From Saccharothrix sp. NRRL B-16348 (GTDB lineage Bacteria > Actinomycetota > Actinomycetes > Mycobacteriales > Pseudonocardiaceae): a DNA stretch of 45,321 nt. The stretch's first letter is position 1; each line of letters starts with the position of its first letter. The translations under genes were made by a program, and so were the position numbers. Positions 1 to 7,788 of the stretch are shown piece by piece. The notes beneath the pieces were generated by a model. It saw nothing but the letters and a program-made list of their open reading frames with translations. It did no database searches and was not told the DNA's origin. Location of the stretch: the NCBI RefSeq assembly GCF_001280085.1, contig NZ_LGED01000236.1, positions 1 through 45,321 on the forward strand. Direction: 5' to 3'.

Positions 1-1
1 C

Positions 2-553
2 GAGGGCGGGACGTTCGACGACGACGTGCACCACGCGCCGACGTCGATGAGCCCGCACGACCTGAAAGCCGTGCACGAGGTCGTCACGGCGGGCGCGCTC
101 GCGCAGGGCCTCACCAACAGCGTCATGCACGCCGAGGTCCGCTTCCACGACGGCAGGCCGTACCTGCTGGAGATCGCGGCCCGGGTCGGCGGCGGCGGAC
201 TGGACATGATCGCCCGCATCACCGCCGAACACGACCCGATCGCGGCCGTGGTCGACATCGCCGCCGGCCGACGGCCCGACGTCCGCCACTTCCGGCCCAC
301 CGGCACGCACATCGCCGCGATGTGCCTCATCTCCGACGCCGGCGTCGTACGCGAGGTGCGCGTGCCCGACGAGGTGTCCACCTCCGACCGCGTTTTCCTG
401 CTCAAGATCACCGCACGACCGGGCGACGTCGTCAAACGCCCACCGGACGGCAACACCATCATCGGCTTCCTCGGCGCCACCGGCACCTCGGAAGCCGACG
501 CCTTCGCCCTGATGAACGACTACGCAGCCAAGATCGAAGTCTCCTTCCGCTAG
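2..553 (+). CDS. ATP-grasp ligase, C-terminal part (5' end outside window)
   Basis: The reading frame is open from base 2, so the N-terminus lies upstream of the window; 183 codons plus stop are visible. The end of an ATP-grasp fold is seen: a segment LLEIAARVGGGGLD resembles the metal/ATP-binding E-x-N/A-R-x-G-G stretch, followed by the helical region that closes the domain (HDPIAAVVDIAAGRRPD). ATP-grasp enzymes activate a carboxylate as acyl phosphate and join it to an amine, amino acid or thiol. A second ATP-grasp gene and an exporter follow, so a role in making a small dipeptide-like or amino-acid conjugate is inferred. An 11-bp hairpin lies directly behind the stop. Substrate cannot be told. 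Confidence 0.8.
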   Translation, partial: EGGTFDDDVHHAPTSMSPHDLKAVHEVVTAGALAQGLTNSVMHAEVRFHDGRPYLLEIAARVGGGGLDMIARITAEHDPIAAVVDIAAGRRPDVRHFRPTGTHIAAMCLISDAGVVREVRVPDEVSTSDRVFLLKITARPGDVVKRPPDGNTIIGFLGATGTSEADAFALMNDYAAKIEVSFR

Positions 554-567
554 CTCTTTCCCGGGCT

Positions 568-594
568 CCGGCACCACGTCACTCGTGGTGCCGG
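568..594 (+). terminator. Hairpin terminator after the first ATP-grasp gene
   Basis: A perfect 11-bp stem (CCGGCACCACG / CGTGGTGCCGG) with a 5-base loop lies 15 bases behind the stop codon. There is no long U tract, as is common in high-GC actinobacteria. Confidence 0.6.
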
Positions 595-666
595 GCCTTG
601 CCGAACTGCTCGAATCCGGCGGCAGCGCCAGTGCTGCGCGCTCGAACTGCGTGGGGAGCCACGAAC

Positions 667-1056
667 GTGATCAACTACGACGGCAAGAGGTTCCGGCCGG
701 TCGCCGACGGTGAGCCCGAGGAGAGCCGGGTCGCGGTCTACCACCAGAACGGCGACCTGCTGTGGGGCGAGTTCCTGGGTGGCCGGGCACGCCGCGGCGC
801 GCTCACCGGGACCGCCGGGCCCGATGGCACGTTGGACTTCGCCTACTGCATGGTGCTCGACGACGGAGAGGTGGTCTCCGGACGCTGCCGCAGCACCCCG
901 AACGTGCTGGACGACGGCCGGATCCGACTGGACGAGGTGTGGGAGCGCTTCGGCGCGCACGCGTCCGTCGGAGTGTCCGTGATCGAGGAAATCCCCACCC
1001 CGCACACCGGCTGGACGCCGGCCAGGAACGAGGCAGCGCCACATGACCGCACCTGA
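667..1056 (+). CDS. Small conserved protein, N-acetylglutamate synthase-annotated family
   Basis: A 129-residue protein starting at GTG 667, chosen because GGGGAG lies just upstream and homologous proteins begin with a similar MINYDGKRF. The core has the pattern ESRVAVYHQNGDLLWGEF followed by RRGALTGT, GTLDFAYCMV and SGRCRSTPNVL..GRIRLDEVWE. I recall proteins with this pattern from Bacillus and actinomycetes that carry the name n-acetylglutamate synthase in databases, but they have no GNAT fold that I can see and the repeated short beta-hairpins suggest a MORN-like beta sheet. The gene overlaps the following ATP-grasp gene by 14 bases, implying translational coupling. Function unknown; the enzymatic name should not be trusted. 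Confidence 0.75.
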   Translation: MINYDGKRFRPVADGEPEESRVAVYHQNGDLLWGEFLGGRARRGALTGTAGPDGTLDFAYCMVLDDGEVVSGRCRSTPNVLDDGRIRLDEVWERFGAHASVGVSVIEEIPTPHTGWTPARNEAAPHDRT

Positions 1057-2290
1057 GGACACCCGCCCGTTGCTGCTGGTGGTCGCCACCGGCATGCGGA
1101 CCTACCGCGAGTACTTGCTGCGCTCGATCAGCGCCGAGTACCGCGTCCACCTGTTCCTGAGCACCGCGCCCGAGTGGGAGAAGGAGTACGTCGCGGGCTG
1201 GACCGTCCTGCCCAACACCATGGACGGTCCGGCGATGGCCGGCGCCGCGACCGCGTTGGCCGAACGCGAGGCGATCGCGGGCGTGCTGTGCTGGGACGAG
1301 GCCCGCATCCACGCCGCCGCGTTCGTCGCGCAGGCCGTCGGCGCCCGCAACGGCGACCCGGCGGTGGTGTGGCGGCTGCGTGACAAGGGGCAGACCCGCG
1401 CCACGCTGGCTGCCGCCGGCGTGGCGCAACCCCGGTCCATCCCGGTGAAGACCGTGGACGACGCGGTGGCCGCCGCCGGGGTGGTCGGCTACCCGGCGAT
1501 CCTCAAGCCGCGCGGCCTGGGCGCCAGCCTCGGCGTGATAAAGGTGGCGGACGAGGAGCAGTTGCGGGCGAACTTCGCGTTCACCCGGAACGCGGAAGGA
1601 CCCGAGCCGGTCGTGTTCGACACCGACCAGCCGGTCCTGGTGGAGGAGTTCGTCTCCGGCGAGGAGATCAGCGTCGACTCGGTGGTGCGCGACGGCGAGG
1701 TGACCCCGCTGTTCATCGGCCGCAAGGTGATCGGTTACCCGCCCTACGCCGAGGAGGTCGGGCACTTCGTCGACGCCGCCGACCCGCTGCTCGGTGACCC
1801 CGCCCTGCTCAAGGCGTTGCAGTGGACGCACGAGGCGTTGGGCTTCACCGACGGCGTCACGCACTCGGAGTTCATGCTCACCGCGTCCGGTCCCAAGGTC
1901 ATCGAGGTCAACGGCCGCCTCGGCGGCGACCTGATCCCGTACCTGGGTTCGCTCGCGACCGGCATCGACCCCGGTCTGGTCGCGGCGGCGGCGGCGACCG
2001 GCAGGCCCGTCGACCTGACGCCCACGCGTGCCGGAGTCGCCGGGATCCGGTTCTTCTACGTGGCCGAGGAGGACACGACGATCGGTTCCCTCGGGTTCGC
2101 CGAGGACGCGTTGCCCGACGGCATGGATCGGGTCGTCGTGGTGGCCGAGCCCGGGACCGTCGTCTCGCCGCCGCCCAAGGGCACGGTGTGGGGCCGCATC
2201 GCGTTCGCCATAGCCACCGGCGACTCGCGCGCCCAGGTCGCCGCCCGGTTGGCCGAGGCCGAAGCCGCGTTCGACGTCAAGCCCGCCTGA
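1043..2290 (+). CDS. ATP-grasp carboxylate-amine ligase
   Basis: A complete 415-residue ATP-grasp protein. An N-terminal Rossmann-like domain (about 1-110) is followed by the ATP-grasp fold: YPAILKPRGLGASLGVIKV (about 149-167) is the lysine/glycine-rich nucleotide loop, EEFVSGEEISVDSVV the second ATP contact, and VIEVNGRLGGDLIPYL the acidic metal-binding stretch. The layout matches L-amino acid ligases of the BacD/carnosine synthase group. The start ATG 1043 sits inside the end of the preceding gene. Together with the upstream ATP-grasp gene and the MFS gene 32 bases downstream it forms a likely operon for making and exporting a small peptide-like compound. The substrates are not predictable from sequence alone. 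Confidence 0.85.
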   Translation: MTAPEDTRPLLLVVATGMRTYREYLLRSISAEYRVHLFLSTAPEWEKEYVAGWTVLPNTMDGPAMAGAATALAEREAIAGVLCWDEARIHAAAFVAQAVGARNGDPAVVWRLRDKGQTRATLAAAGVAQPRSIPVKTVDDAVAAAGVVGYPAILKPRGLGASLGVIKVADEEQLRANFAFTRNAEGPEPVVFDTDQPVLVEEFVSGEEISVDSVVRDGEVTPLFIGRKVIGYPPYAEEVGHFVDAADPLLGDPALLKALQWTHEALGFTDGVTHSEFMLTASGPKVIEVNGRLGGDLIPYLGSLATGIDPGLVAAAAATGRPVDLTPTRAGVAGIRFFYVAEEDTTIGSLGFAEDALPDGMDRVVVVAEPGTVVSPPPKGTVWGRIAFAIATGDSRAQVAARLAEAEAAFDVKPA

Positions 2291-2322
2291 GATTCCCGCA
2301 CACCCCCGAGAGATGTGAAGTG

Positions 2323-3561
2323 ATGGCGACAGAAGACAGGTCGGCAGGTATCTGGAGCACGTTCGTCGAGTCGCCGGTGGCCGTGAAGGCGGTGCTGGGT
2401 GGCGTCTTCGTCAACAAGGTCGGTGGTTTCCTCAACATCTTCCTGGTGTTGTTCCTGACCGCGAAGGGCTATTCCGACGGGCAGGCGGCCACCGCGCTGG
2501 GCGTGTACGGCGTCGGCAGCGTGATCGGCGTGCTCATCGGCGGCGTGCTCGCCGACCGGCTCGGCGCGCGGAACTCGACGGTGGTCAGCATGGCGGGGTC
2601 CGCCGCGCTCGTCGCGGCGCTGCTCTACCTGCCCGGTTACCCGCTGCTGATGACCGCGGTCGCCTTGGTGGGCGCGGTCTCCCAGGTCTACCGGCCGGCG
2701 TCGGCGACGCTGCTGTCCGAGCTGACCGAGGACGACCGCCAGGTCATGATCTTCGCGATGTACCGCTTCGGCCTGAACCTCGGCACGACCGCCGCGCCGC
2801 TGATCGGGTTGGCCCTGTACCACTGGGGCGGCGACAGCTACCACCTGCTGTTCTGGGGCGAGGCGCTGATCGCGGTGACCTACGCGGTGTTGGCGCACCT
2901 CGTGCTGCCGTCCAGGGAGGAGGAGAAGCGCATCCGCTCCGGCGACACCGACGTCGCGGCCGCGACCGGCGGCTACGCCGACGTGTTCCGCGACCGCAGA
3001 TACTTGGCGTTCCTGCTGATGGTGTTCATCAACGGCGTGGTGTACATGCAGTACTTGTCCACGCTGCCCCTGGACGTGCAGAAGTCCGGGGTGCCGATCT
3101 TCTGGTACACGTTCGCGGTCGCGCTCAACGGCGCGGTGGTGATCATGTTCGAGCTGCTGGTGACCAAGTGGACGCAGAACTTGCCCGCCAAGATCGTGGT
3201 GGTGACGAGCTTCGTGCTGCTTGGTTTGGGCGTGGCCGCCTACGGCCTGCCGCTGGGCCCGGCCGTGATCATCCTCGGCACGCTGCTGTGGACGCTGGCC
3301 GAGATCATCGGCGGACCGGTGGTGTTCTCGTACCCCGGTGTGATCGCCCCCTCGCACCTCAAGGGCAGGTACATCGGCAGCTTCCAGTTCGTCTTCGGAC
3401 TCGGCACCGCGACCGGGCCGATCGTCGGCGGGTTCCTGTTCGTCCAAATCGGCCACGCCGTGTGGCCCGTGCTCGGCGTGCTGTCGCTCGTCGCGGCGGC
3501 GATCGGTTTCGTGGCCACGAAGCAGAAAATCCCCACCGACCAGCCGGTCCCCCAAACCTGA
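2323..3561 (+). CDS. MFS transporter
   Basis: A 412-residue integral membrane protein with about twelve hydrophobic segments in two six-helix halves. The loop between helices 2 and 3, GGVLADRLGARNSTVVS, is the classic MFS motif A (G-x-x-x-D-R-x-G-x-R). A polar central loop (EEEKRIRSGDTD) splits the halves. ATG 2323 was taken as the start; a GTG at 2320 in the same frame is possible. It follows the ATP-grasp ligase closely and is co-directional, which suggests it exports the ligase product, as BacE does beside BacD in bacilysin loci. This pairing is an inference from arrangement; the substrate is unknown. Confidence 0.85.
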   Translation: MATEDRSAGIWSTFVESPVAVKAVLGGVFVNKVGGFLNIFLVLFLTAKGYSDGQAATALGVYGVGSVIGVLIGGVLADRLGARNSTVVSMAGSAALVAALLYLPGYPLLMTAVALVGAVSQVYRPASATLLSELTEDDRQVMIFAMYRFGLNLGTTAAPLIGLALYHWGGDSYHLLFWGEALIAVTYAVLAHLVLPSREEEKRIRSGDTDVAAATGGYADVFRDRRYLAFLLMVFINGVVYMQYLSTLPLDVQKSGVPIFWYTFAVALNGAVVIMFELLVTKWTQNLPAKIVVVTSFVLLGLGVAAYGLPLGPAVIILGTLLWTLAEIIGGPVVFSYPGVIAPSHLKGRYIGSFQFVFGLGTATGPIVGGFLFVQIGHAVWPVLGVLSLVAAAIGFVATKQKIPTDQPVPQT

Positions 3562-3841
3562 CCGCTCGTGGCGGGACTCGGGCGGCGGGCCACCGTCCGG
3601 ACCGTCACCGGCCCGCGTGGACACCCGGATGCCCGCGAGCACGGTTTGGGCCGCGCGGCCGGCTGCGCCCTGGGCGCGGATGATCGCCGAGGCGTCGCCG
3701 AGCAGCACCGCCGCGCCGGTCTGCTGCTCGGCGGTCAACTGCACCCGTCAGTTGCAGGTGTGGGACTGCGTCGGCGGCCCGAACCAGACGTGGAGCGTGC
3801 CGACCACCTGACCGCGACGGCTGGAACCGTCCGCAATTCTG
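3562..3841. other. Gap with a ricin-B lectin-like remnant
   Basis: No intact gene is visible. On the plus strand around 3730-3811 the translation CTRQLQVWDCVGGPNQTW matches the end of a ricin-type beta-trefoil repeat (Q-x-W motif), closed by a stop at 3809-3811, but nothing before it extends the lectin. It looks like a leftover 3' end of a secreted carbohydrate-binding protein. Confidence 0.4.
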
Positions 3842-4086
3842 CGTATGCGGTGCGATGGGTCCGGGGTTCGGTGGGCGTAATCGAGTACCGCCTCCTGGTG
3901 GACAGCGGTGTTTCAACGTGCTCGACCGGCAAGACGCGGGCGTGTTGGGAGGCGGTGCGCGGCCTGCCACCCGGTTGGCGGCTGTGGCACCCGATCAACC
4001 CCGAACGCGCCGAGGCGTGCCTGGCGGGACTGCCCTTCGTCGCGCCGCGGACGGTGATCTGGCTCAACGACGCCCATCACTGCTGA
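3842..4086 (+). pseudogene. Fragment of a P-loop ATPase of the actinobacterial TPR/WD-NTPase type
   Basis: About 80 codons ending in TGA 4084-4086. The stretch STCSTGKTRACWEAVRGLP contains a Walker A-like GKT followed by a pattern (WRLWHPINPERAEACLAGL, then PRTVIWLNDAHH) that I know from large actinomycete ATP-binding proteins in which GGSSTGKTR starts the NTPase domain and WLNEAQHY is the Walker B strand. The fragment has neither N-terminal DNA-binding or peptidase part nor the rest of the NTPase, and the first Walker glycine is Ser. It stops right after Walker B. It is a relic; the family assignment is from memory of motif context. Confidence 0.55.
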
Positions 4087-4741
4087 TCCACCAGTCGGCC
4101 TTCCTCGAGGGCCACCGTAAGGCCCCGACCCCCAGCACCCGCCCGTCCGGCCGACCCGCGCGTCGCCGACGACCCCACCTTCAACGACTACAACTTCGAC
4201 GAACTCACCGACCTCGGCTGGGAGTTCTGGGTCGCCCGCATCACGCCCGAGTCCTGGATGTGGGCCGAGTTCAACGACATCATGAACTTCGGCAAGCTCG
4301 GCGCCGACGCCGACTACGCCCAGTCCGTCGACGACAACTTCGACCCCGGCCGCTACCTCTACCGCGGCTCCGGCACGGCCCTCTCCCGCGCCGTCGGCGC
4401 CTCACCACAGGAGAAGGCGTACACCGATCAGCTCAAGGTTCAGGAGGATCTCTCCACGAACTTCCTCCTGGGACGCCAGCCAGCGCGCCCTCTCCATCGC
4501 GATCCACCAGTTCCACGGCCACACGATCGCGCTGAAGGACTACAAGGTCGAGGGCAACTCCTTCTCGGGCAAGCTCGTCTTCCACTCCTACGACCACTTC
4601 GGTCTCGACCCGGACGACGAGATCACGGAGTACGGCTTCATCGACTGGTTTACGCTCCAGCACTATGACCGGTTCGACGGGAAGCACCCCCCGGCGATCG
4701 CGCAGGCGGACGTCGAGATCCCCGTCAGCGGCACGTTCTGA
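4087..4741 (+). pseudogene. Frameshifted gene, conserved secreted/effector-like protein of unknown function
   Basis: Two reading frames together give one continuous protein: the first runs to NFLL at about 4470 (DDPTFNDYNFDELTDLGWEF...QLKVQEDLSTNF), the second from WDASQRALSIAIHQFHGHTI at 4469 to ADVEIPVSGTF and TGA 4739-4741. Removing one base in the CTCCTGGG run near 4463-4471 restores ...NFLWDASQRAL. No start codon with a ribosome site is seen at the 5' end, so the N-terminus is also missing. The second half (YGFIDWFTLQHYDRFDGK) is rich in aromatics and recalls DUF3289-like proteins, but I do not recognise it securely. The following gene starts 13 bases behind the stop and was probably its operon partner. 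Confidence 0.6.
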
Positions 4742-4754
4742 CCTCGCCGACCTG

Positions 4755-5327
4755 ATGCCCCACAAGCGCTCGCCGGGCCGGGTCCTGGTCGTCACGCTGC
4801 TCGTCGTGACGGCCGGGTGCCTGGCCTGGTGGGTCGCCGTCCTCGCGGGCCTGGAGGCCCACTTCGGCAGCGGCCTCGACGAGCAGCGCTTCAACCGACT
4901 GCAGCAGGAGTACGACCGCCACGAGGACGCCTTCGCCCGCGCCGATGCCCGGATGCGGAAGCTGATCGCGGAACACCCCCGCGCCGAACGCATCGACTGG
5001 AGCCAGTACCGAACCTGCGTCCGCGAGCCCGGCCGCCCCTCCGACACGTGCACGACGACGCCCCCGAGCGACCAGGAGGTGTACGACGCCCTCAGGGGCG
5101 TCAGCGTGATCCTCTACCAGTCCAAGGACGAGGGCCGCATATTTTACCGCTTCTACCACGAGGATCCCCCGCGCTACACGATCATGAGCGCCCCCGAGGA
5201 CACCGCGGAGGAGGCCGAGGAGTACGCGGACGCCCACGGCTTCCGCTCCACCCGCACCCTCGGGCCCGGCTGGACGATCCTCGGCCCGATCGACGATGTC
5301 GGCCGCGAGGGGGAACAGTTCCCGTAG
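4755..5327 (+). CDS. Small single-pass membrane protein of unknown function
   Basis: A 190-residue protein with a positively charged start (MPHKRSPGR), one hydrophobic segment at about residues 10-32 (VLVVTLLVVTAGCLAWWVAVLAGL), and a polar outer domain with a charged helical stretch (QQEYDRHEDAFARADARMRKLIAEH), a Cys pair (CVREPGRPSDTC) and a compact C-terminal part (IFYRFYHEDPPRYTIMSAPED). The cysteine in TAGC is preceded by Thr, so a lipobox is unlikely and a membrane anchor is preferred. It starts 13 bases behind the frameshifted gene and was likely cotranscribed with it; if that gene is a secreted effector, this could be an associated membrane or immunity-like protein. That role is a guess. 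Confidence 0.6.
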   Translation: MPHKRSPGRVLVVTLLVVTAGCLAWWVAVLAGLEAHFGSGLDEQRFNRLQQEYDRHEDAFARADARMRKLIAEHPRAERIDWSQYRTCVREPGRPSDTCTTTPPSDQEVYDALRGVSVILYQSKDEGRIFYRFYHEDPPRYTIMSAPEDTAEEAEEYADAHGFRSTRTLGPGWTILGPIDDVGREGEQFP

Positions 5328-5570
5328 GAGGAGCCCTCGGTACTGGTGGACTCGCGTAATCAGCTGTCGACGGTTCCCCGAGGAGTCCAGCCCGCTGACC
5401 TTCCGTGACCTCCTGGGGCGTATCGGCTCCATGTGCCGCCAGTCTCGTTGGGGAGCCGGGTGGTGGTCCCCGGGGATCGCCAGCATGGACTCGGCCCGCA
5501 TGGAGCCGGCGGCGCCGACGGTGTCACCAGTGGCTCCTACCGGGGTGTGGACGGCAACGGCTGACCGGTT
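5328..5570. other. Gap without a recognised gene
   Basis: About 240 bases between the small membrane protein and the terminator of the subtilase. I see no supported gene, strong repeat or RNA here. A minus-strand reading (NRRQLITRVHQYRGLL) looks faintly protein-like but has no partner. Confidence 0.4.
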
Positions 5571-5610
5571 CGCGGGAACGCCCGTCCTCGGGATGGCGGG
5601 CGTTCCCGCG
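5571..5610 (-). terminator. Terminator of the subtilase gene
   Basis: A perfect 14-bp inverted repeat, CGCGGGAACGCCCG (5571-5584) and its complement (5597-5610), with a 12-base loop sits just behind the stop of the minus-strand protease gene. Confidence 0.75.
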
Positions 5611-5615
5611 TCAGG

Positions 5616-7355
5616 TCAGAGGAAGTCGCCGCCGCGCGTCACGGCGCCGTAAGCGTCCACGATGCCGTGGCCGTAGAAGCCGTTGAACGTCGCGTCCCCG
5701 ACGCAGGTCGCGGTGAACTCGGCCGGCCTGTCCACGTTCTCGTAGGACACCGTCCGCGGCTCCGGGCACGCCCTCGGCGTGGCCGTCTTGTACAGCACCT
5801 GCTCGACCTTGTCCGGCGACAGCGTCAGCGTGCCGGGGTGCGACCGGTCGTGCTTGCCGTACTGGCTGACCACCAGCGCGGCCACGCCCGAGGCGTGCGG
5901 AGCGGCCATCGAGGTGCCTTGGGCGTAGCGGTAGTAGCCGCAGGTGGAGCCGTCGCAGTACTTGGCCACGCCGGCCGCGAGGCCCGCCGGGGTGATGTTG
6001 CCGTCGGCGTCGATGTTGCCGGCGCCGAGCGCGACGTTGCGCGGGTAGGCGGAGCGGATCAGGTTCTCGTTCGTCCGGTACCAGTCGGTGCCCAGACCGT
6101 CGCGGAAGTAGCCGCCGGGAGCCGACAGGGCGGTCTGCTCGGTGCCGTAGTTCGAGTAGTCGGCCTTGAGCGTCGACGGGCCGAGCGCGGAGACCGAGAT
6201 GACGTGGTCGCCCTCGGTCGGGAGGTTGAGGCACGTCGCGTTGTCGATCGGGCGGGGGTAGCTCGAGCGCGGCGGGTAGTTCGGGCTGGACTGGTCGGTC
6301 CGCGGGCTGCCGAGATCCTCGTGGTTGTTCCCGCCGGCGCCGATCAGTGTCACGCCCTTGCCGTGCGCGTAGTTCAACGCGCGCTGGATCGCGGCGATCG
6401 TGGTCCGCTGGGCGATCTGCGCCTCGGGGCTGTCGGCCGGGTTGGCCGTGCAGTTCATGTACCAAGGGTCGACGAAGAACGACATGTTGATCACATCGAG
6501 GCCGACGTCCGCGCCGTAGGTCAACGCGTCCACCACCGGTTGCAGGAAGAAGAAGCCGGAGTCCTGCCCGCCGCGGATGTTGACCAGCGACACGTTCGGC
6601 GCGACACCGGACACGCCGAAGCCGTTGGCCGCCGCGCCGATGGTGCCCGCGACGTGCGTGCCGTGGCCGCCGTCGTCGTGGTCGGCGGGGTCGACGCAAC
6701 CGCGGAACTCACACGGCCCGTCCAGCACGCCGCCGGTGCTGTCGTTCGGGATGTCGATGGTGAAGTTCCGGGACAGCACCCGGTTGAAGTTGGGCGCGAT
6801 GTCCGGGTGCGTGCCGTCGACCCCGGTGTCCAGCACGCCGACGTAGACACGCCGGTCACCGGCCTGCCGAACCCGGGCGATGTCCGACCGGACCAGGCGC
6901 AGGCCCCACAGGGCGTCGTCGAGGGGATCCAGACCGGTCGTGGCAGAGGGTGCGGCCTTGGGTGCGGCCTTGGGAGTGGCCACCTTCGCCGCCCCGACGT
7001 GCTCGCTCTCCACCTCGTGCCATTCCCGGGCGCTGCGGTTGCCGCTGCCCGGAAGCTGCCCGATCGGTGTCACCGGGGCGGCGCCGAACACCGCGTCGGA
7101 GGCGGTGACGCGCTGCACGAAGCCGGTGGCCGGTGCGCTCACGGTCAGCGTGCCGACCGCGGTGTTCTCCGCGGTCACCCGGCCACCCGCGGCCCGGATG
7201 GCGGCACGTGCCGCTTGACCGGTCGCGCCGACCTCCACCAGCACGGTGTAGTCGGCAGTCCCCTGCTGACCCAACGCCGGTTGGACGCCCGCCACAAGCA
7301 TCGCCGCCGCACTCGCCGCCGCGAGCGCGGGGCGGATAAGTCTGTGAGGTCTCAC
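5616..7355 (-). CDS. Secreted S8 family serine peptidase (subtilase)
   Basis: A 579-residue preproprotein. Residues 1-29 form a signal peptide (RR-containing start, hydrophobic core, ALGQ end). A propeptide with an inhibitor-I9-like fold (TVLVEVGATGQAARAAIRAAGG) runs to about 150. The subtilisin domain has the full triad: Asp176 in VLDTGVDGTHPD, His231 in GGHGTHVAG, Ser482 in GTSMAAPHASG; the oxyanion Asn is probably in GAGGNNHED. Start GTG 7355 is supported by GAGGAG five to ten bases upstream. Transcription ends at a 14-bp hairpin. It stands alone, divergent from nothing obvious, and is probably a secreted degradative protease acting outside the cell. Confidence 0.95.
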   Translation of the reverse strand: MRPHRLIRPALAAASAAAMLVAGVQPALGQQGTADYTVLVEVGATGQAARAAIRAAGGRVTAENTAVGTLTVSAPATGFVQRVTASDAVFGAAPVTPIGQLPGSGNRSAREWHEVESEHVGAAKVATPKAAPKAAPSATTGLDPLDDALWGLRLVRSDIARVRQAGDRRVYVGVLDTGVDGTHPDIAPNFNRVLSRNFTIDIPNDSTGGVLDGPCEFRGCVDPADHDDGGHGTHVAGTIGAAANGFGVSGVAPNVSLVNIRGGQDSGFFFLQPVVDALTYGADVGLDVINMSFFVDPWYMNCTANPADSPEAQIAQRTTIAAIQRALNYAHGKGVTLIGAGGNNHEDLGSPRTDQSSPNYPPRSSYPRPIDNATCLNLPTEGDHVISVSALGPSTLKADYSNYGTEQTALSAPGGYFRDGLGTDWYRTNENLIRSAYPRNVALGAGNIDADGNITPAGLAAGVAKYCDGSTCGYYRYAQGTSMAAPHASGVAALVVSQYGKHDRSHPGTLTLSPDKVEQVLYKTATPRACPEPRTVSYENVDRPAEFTATCVGDATFNGFYGHGIVDAYGAVTRGGDFL

Positions 7356-7742
7356 GTTGTCTCCTCATGCCCGGATCGGATGGGTGGCGACACCCTGACA
7401 CAGGAAACGGGCGGTGGTCAGGAGTCTTTCGTCGGAATCCGGTACCTGGGCGCAATACTGCGGAGTGTCGTGTTCTCGCAGGTTGCACCGCTCTGACCTC
7501 GGCCTTGTTCGTGGGGGTGATCGACGATCCGGCTGTTCGGGTCATTCGTGCTTCCGATTGCCGACGTCGGGGCGAACTCGTCACATGCCCTTCCGCGCAC
7601 CGATCGCGTGGAATAGCGAGGGTTGATCACCGCTCGGCCACCGCGAGGCACGTCGCCCCACGCTCGCCGACCTCGACGGGCACCGCAGCGGCCCAGACCG
7701 GCACGGGATGACCTGGTGGACGGCGACCGGTCGACGGCCGTG
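7356..7742. other. Intergenic gap upstream of the subtilase
   Basis: About 390 bases hold the promoter region of the subtilase. No gene, RNA or repeat that I can support is visible. Confidence 0.5.
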
Positions 7743-7775
7743 GGCGCGTCCCGGACCGCGAGCCGGGGACGCGCC
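7743..7775 (-). terminator. Terminator behind the broken secreted enzyme gene
   Basis: A perfect 10-bp inverted repeat GGCGCGTCCC / GGGACGCGCC separated by 13 bases lies 13 bases beyond the minus-strand stop at 7789. Confidence 0.65.
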
Positions 7776-7788
7776 GACCGGTGTGGCG

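Noticed and set aside
2056..3744. Long minus-strand open frame opposite the MFS transporter
   Set aside because: Its product is low-complexity, rich in Arg, Gln, His and Asp, the typical mirror of a hydrophobic high-GC gene. The plus strand has a convincing MFS protein.
5667..7496. Long plus-strand open frame opposite the subtilase
   Set aside because: Composition is Arg/Val/Gly-rich without domains; the minus strand carries all subtilase motifs and a ribosome site.
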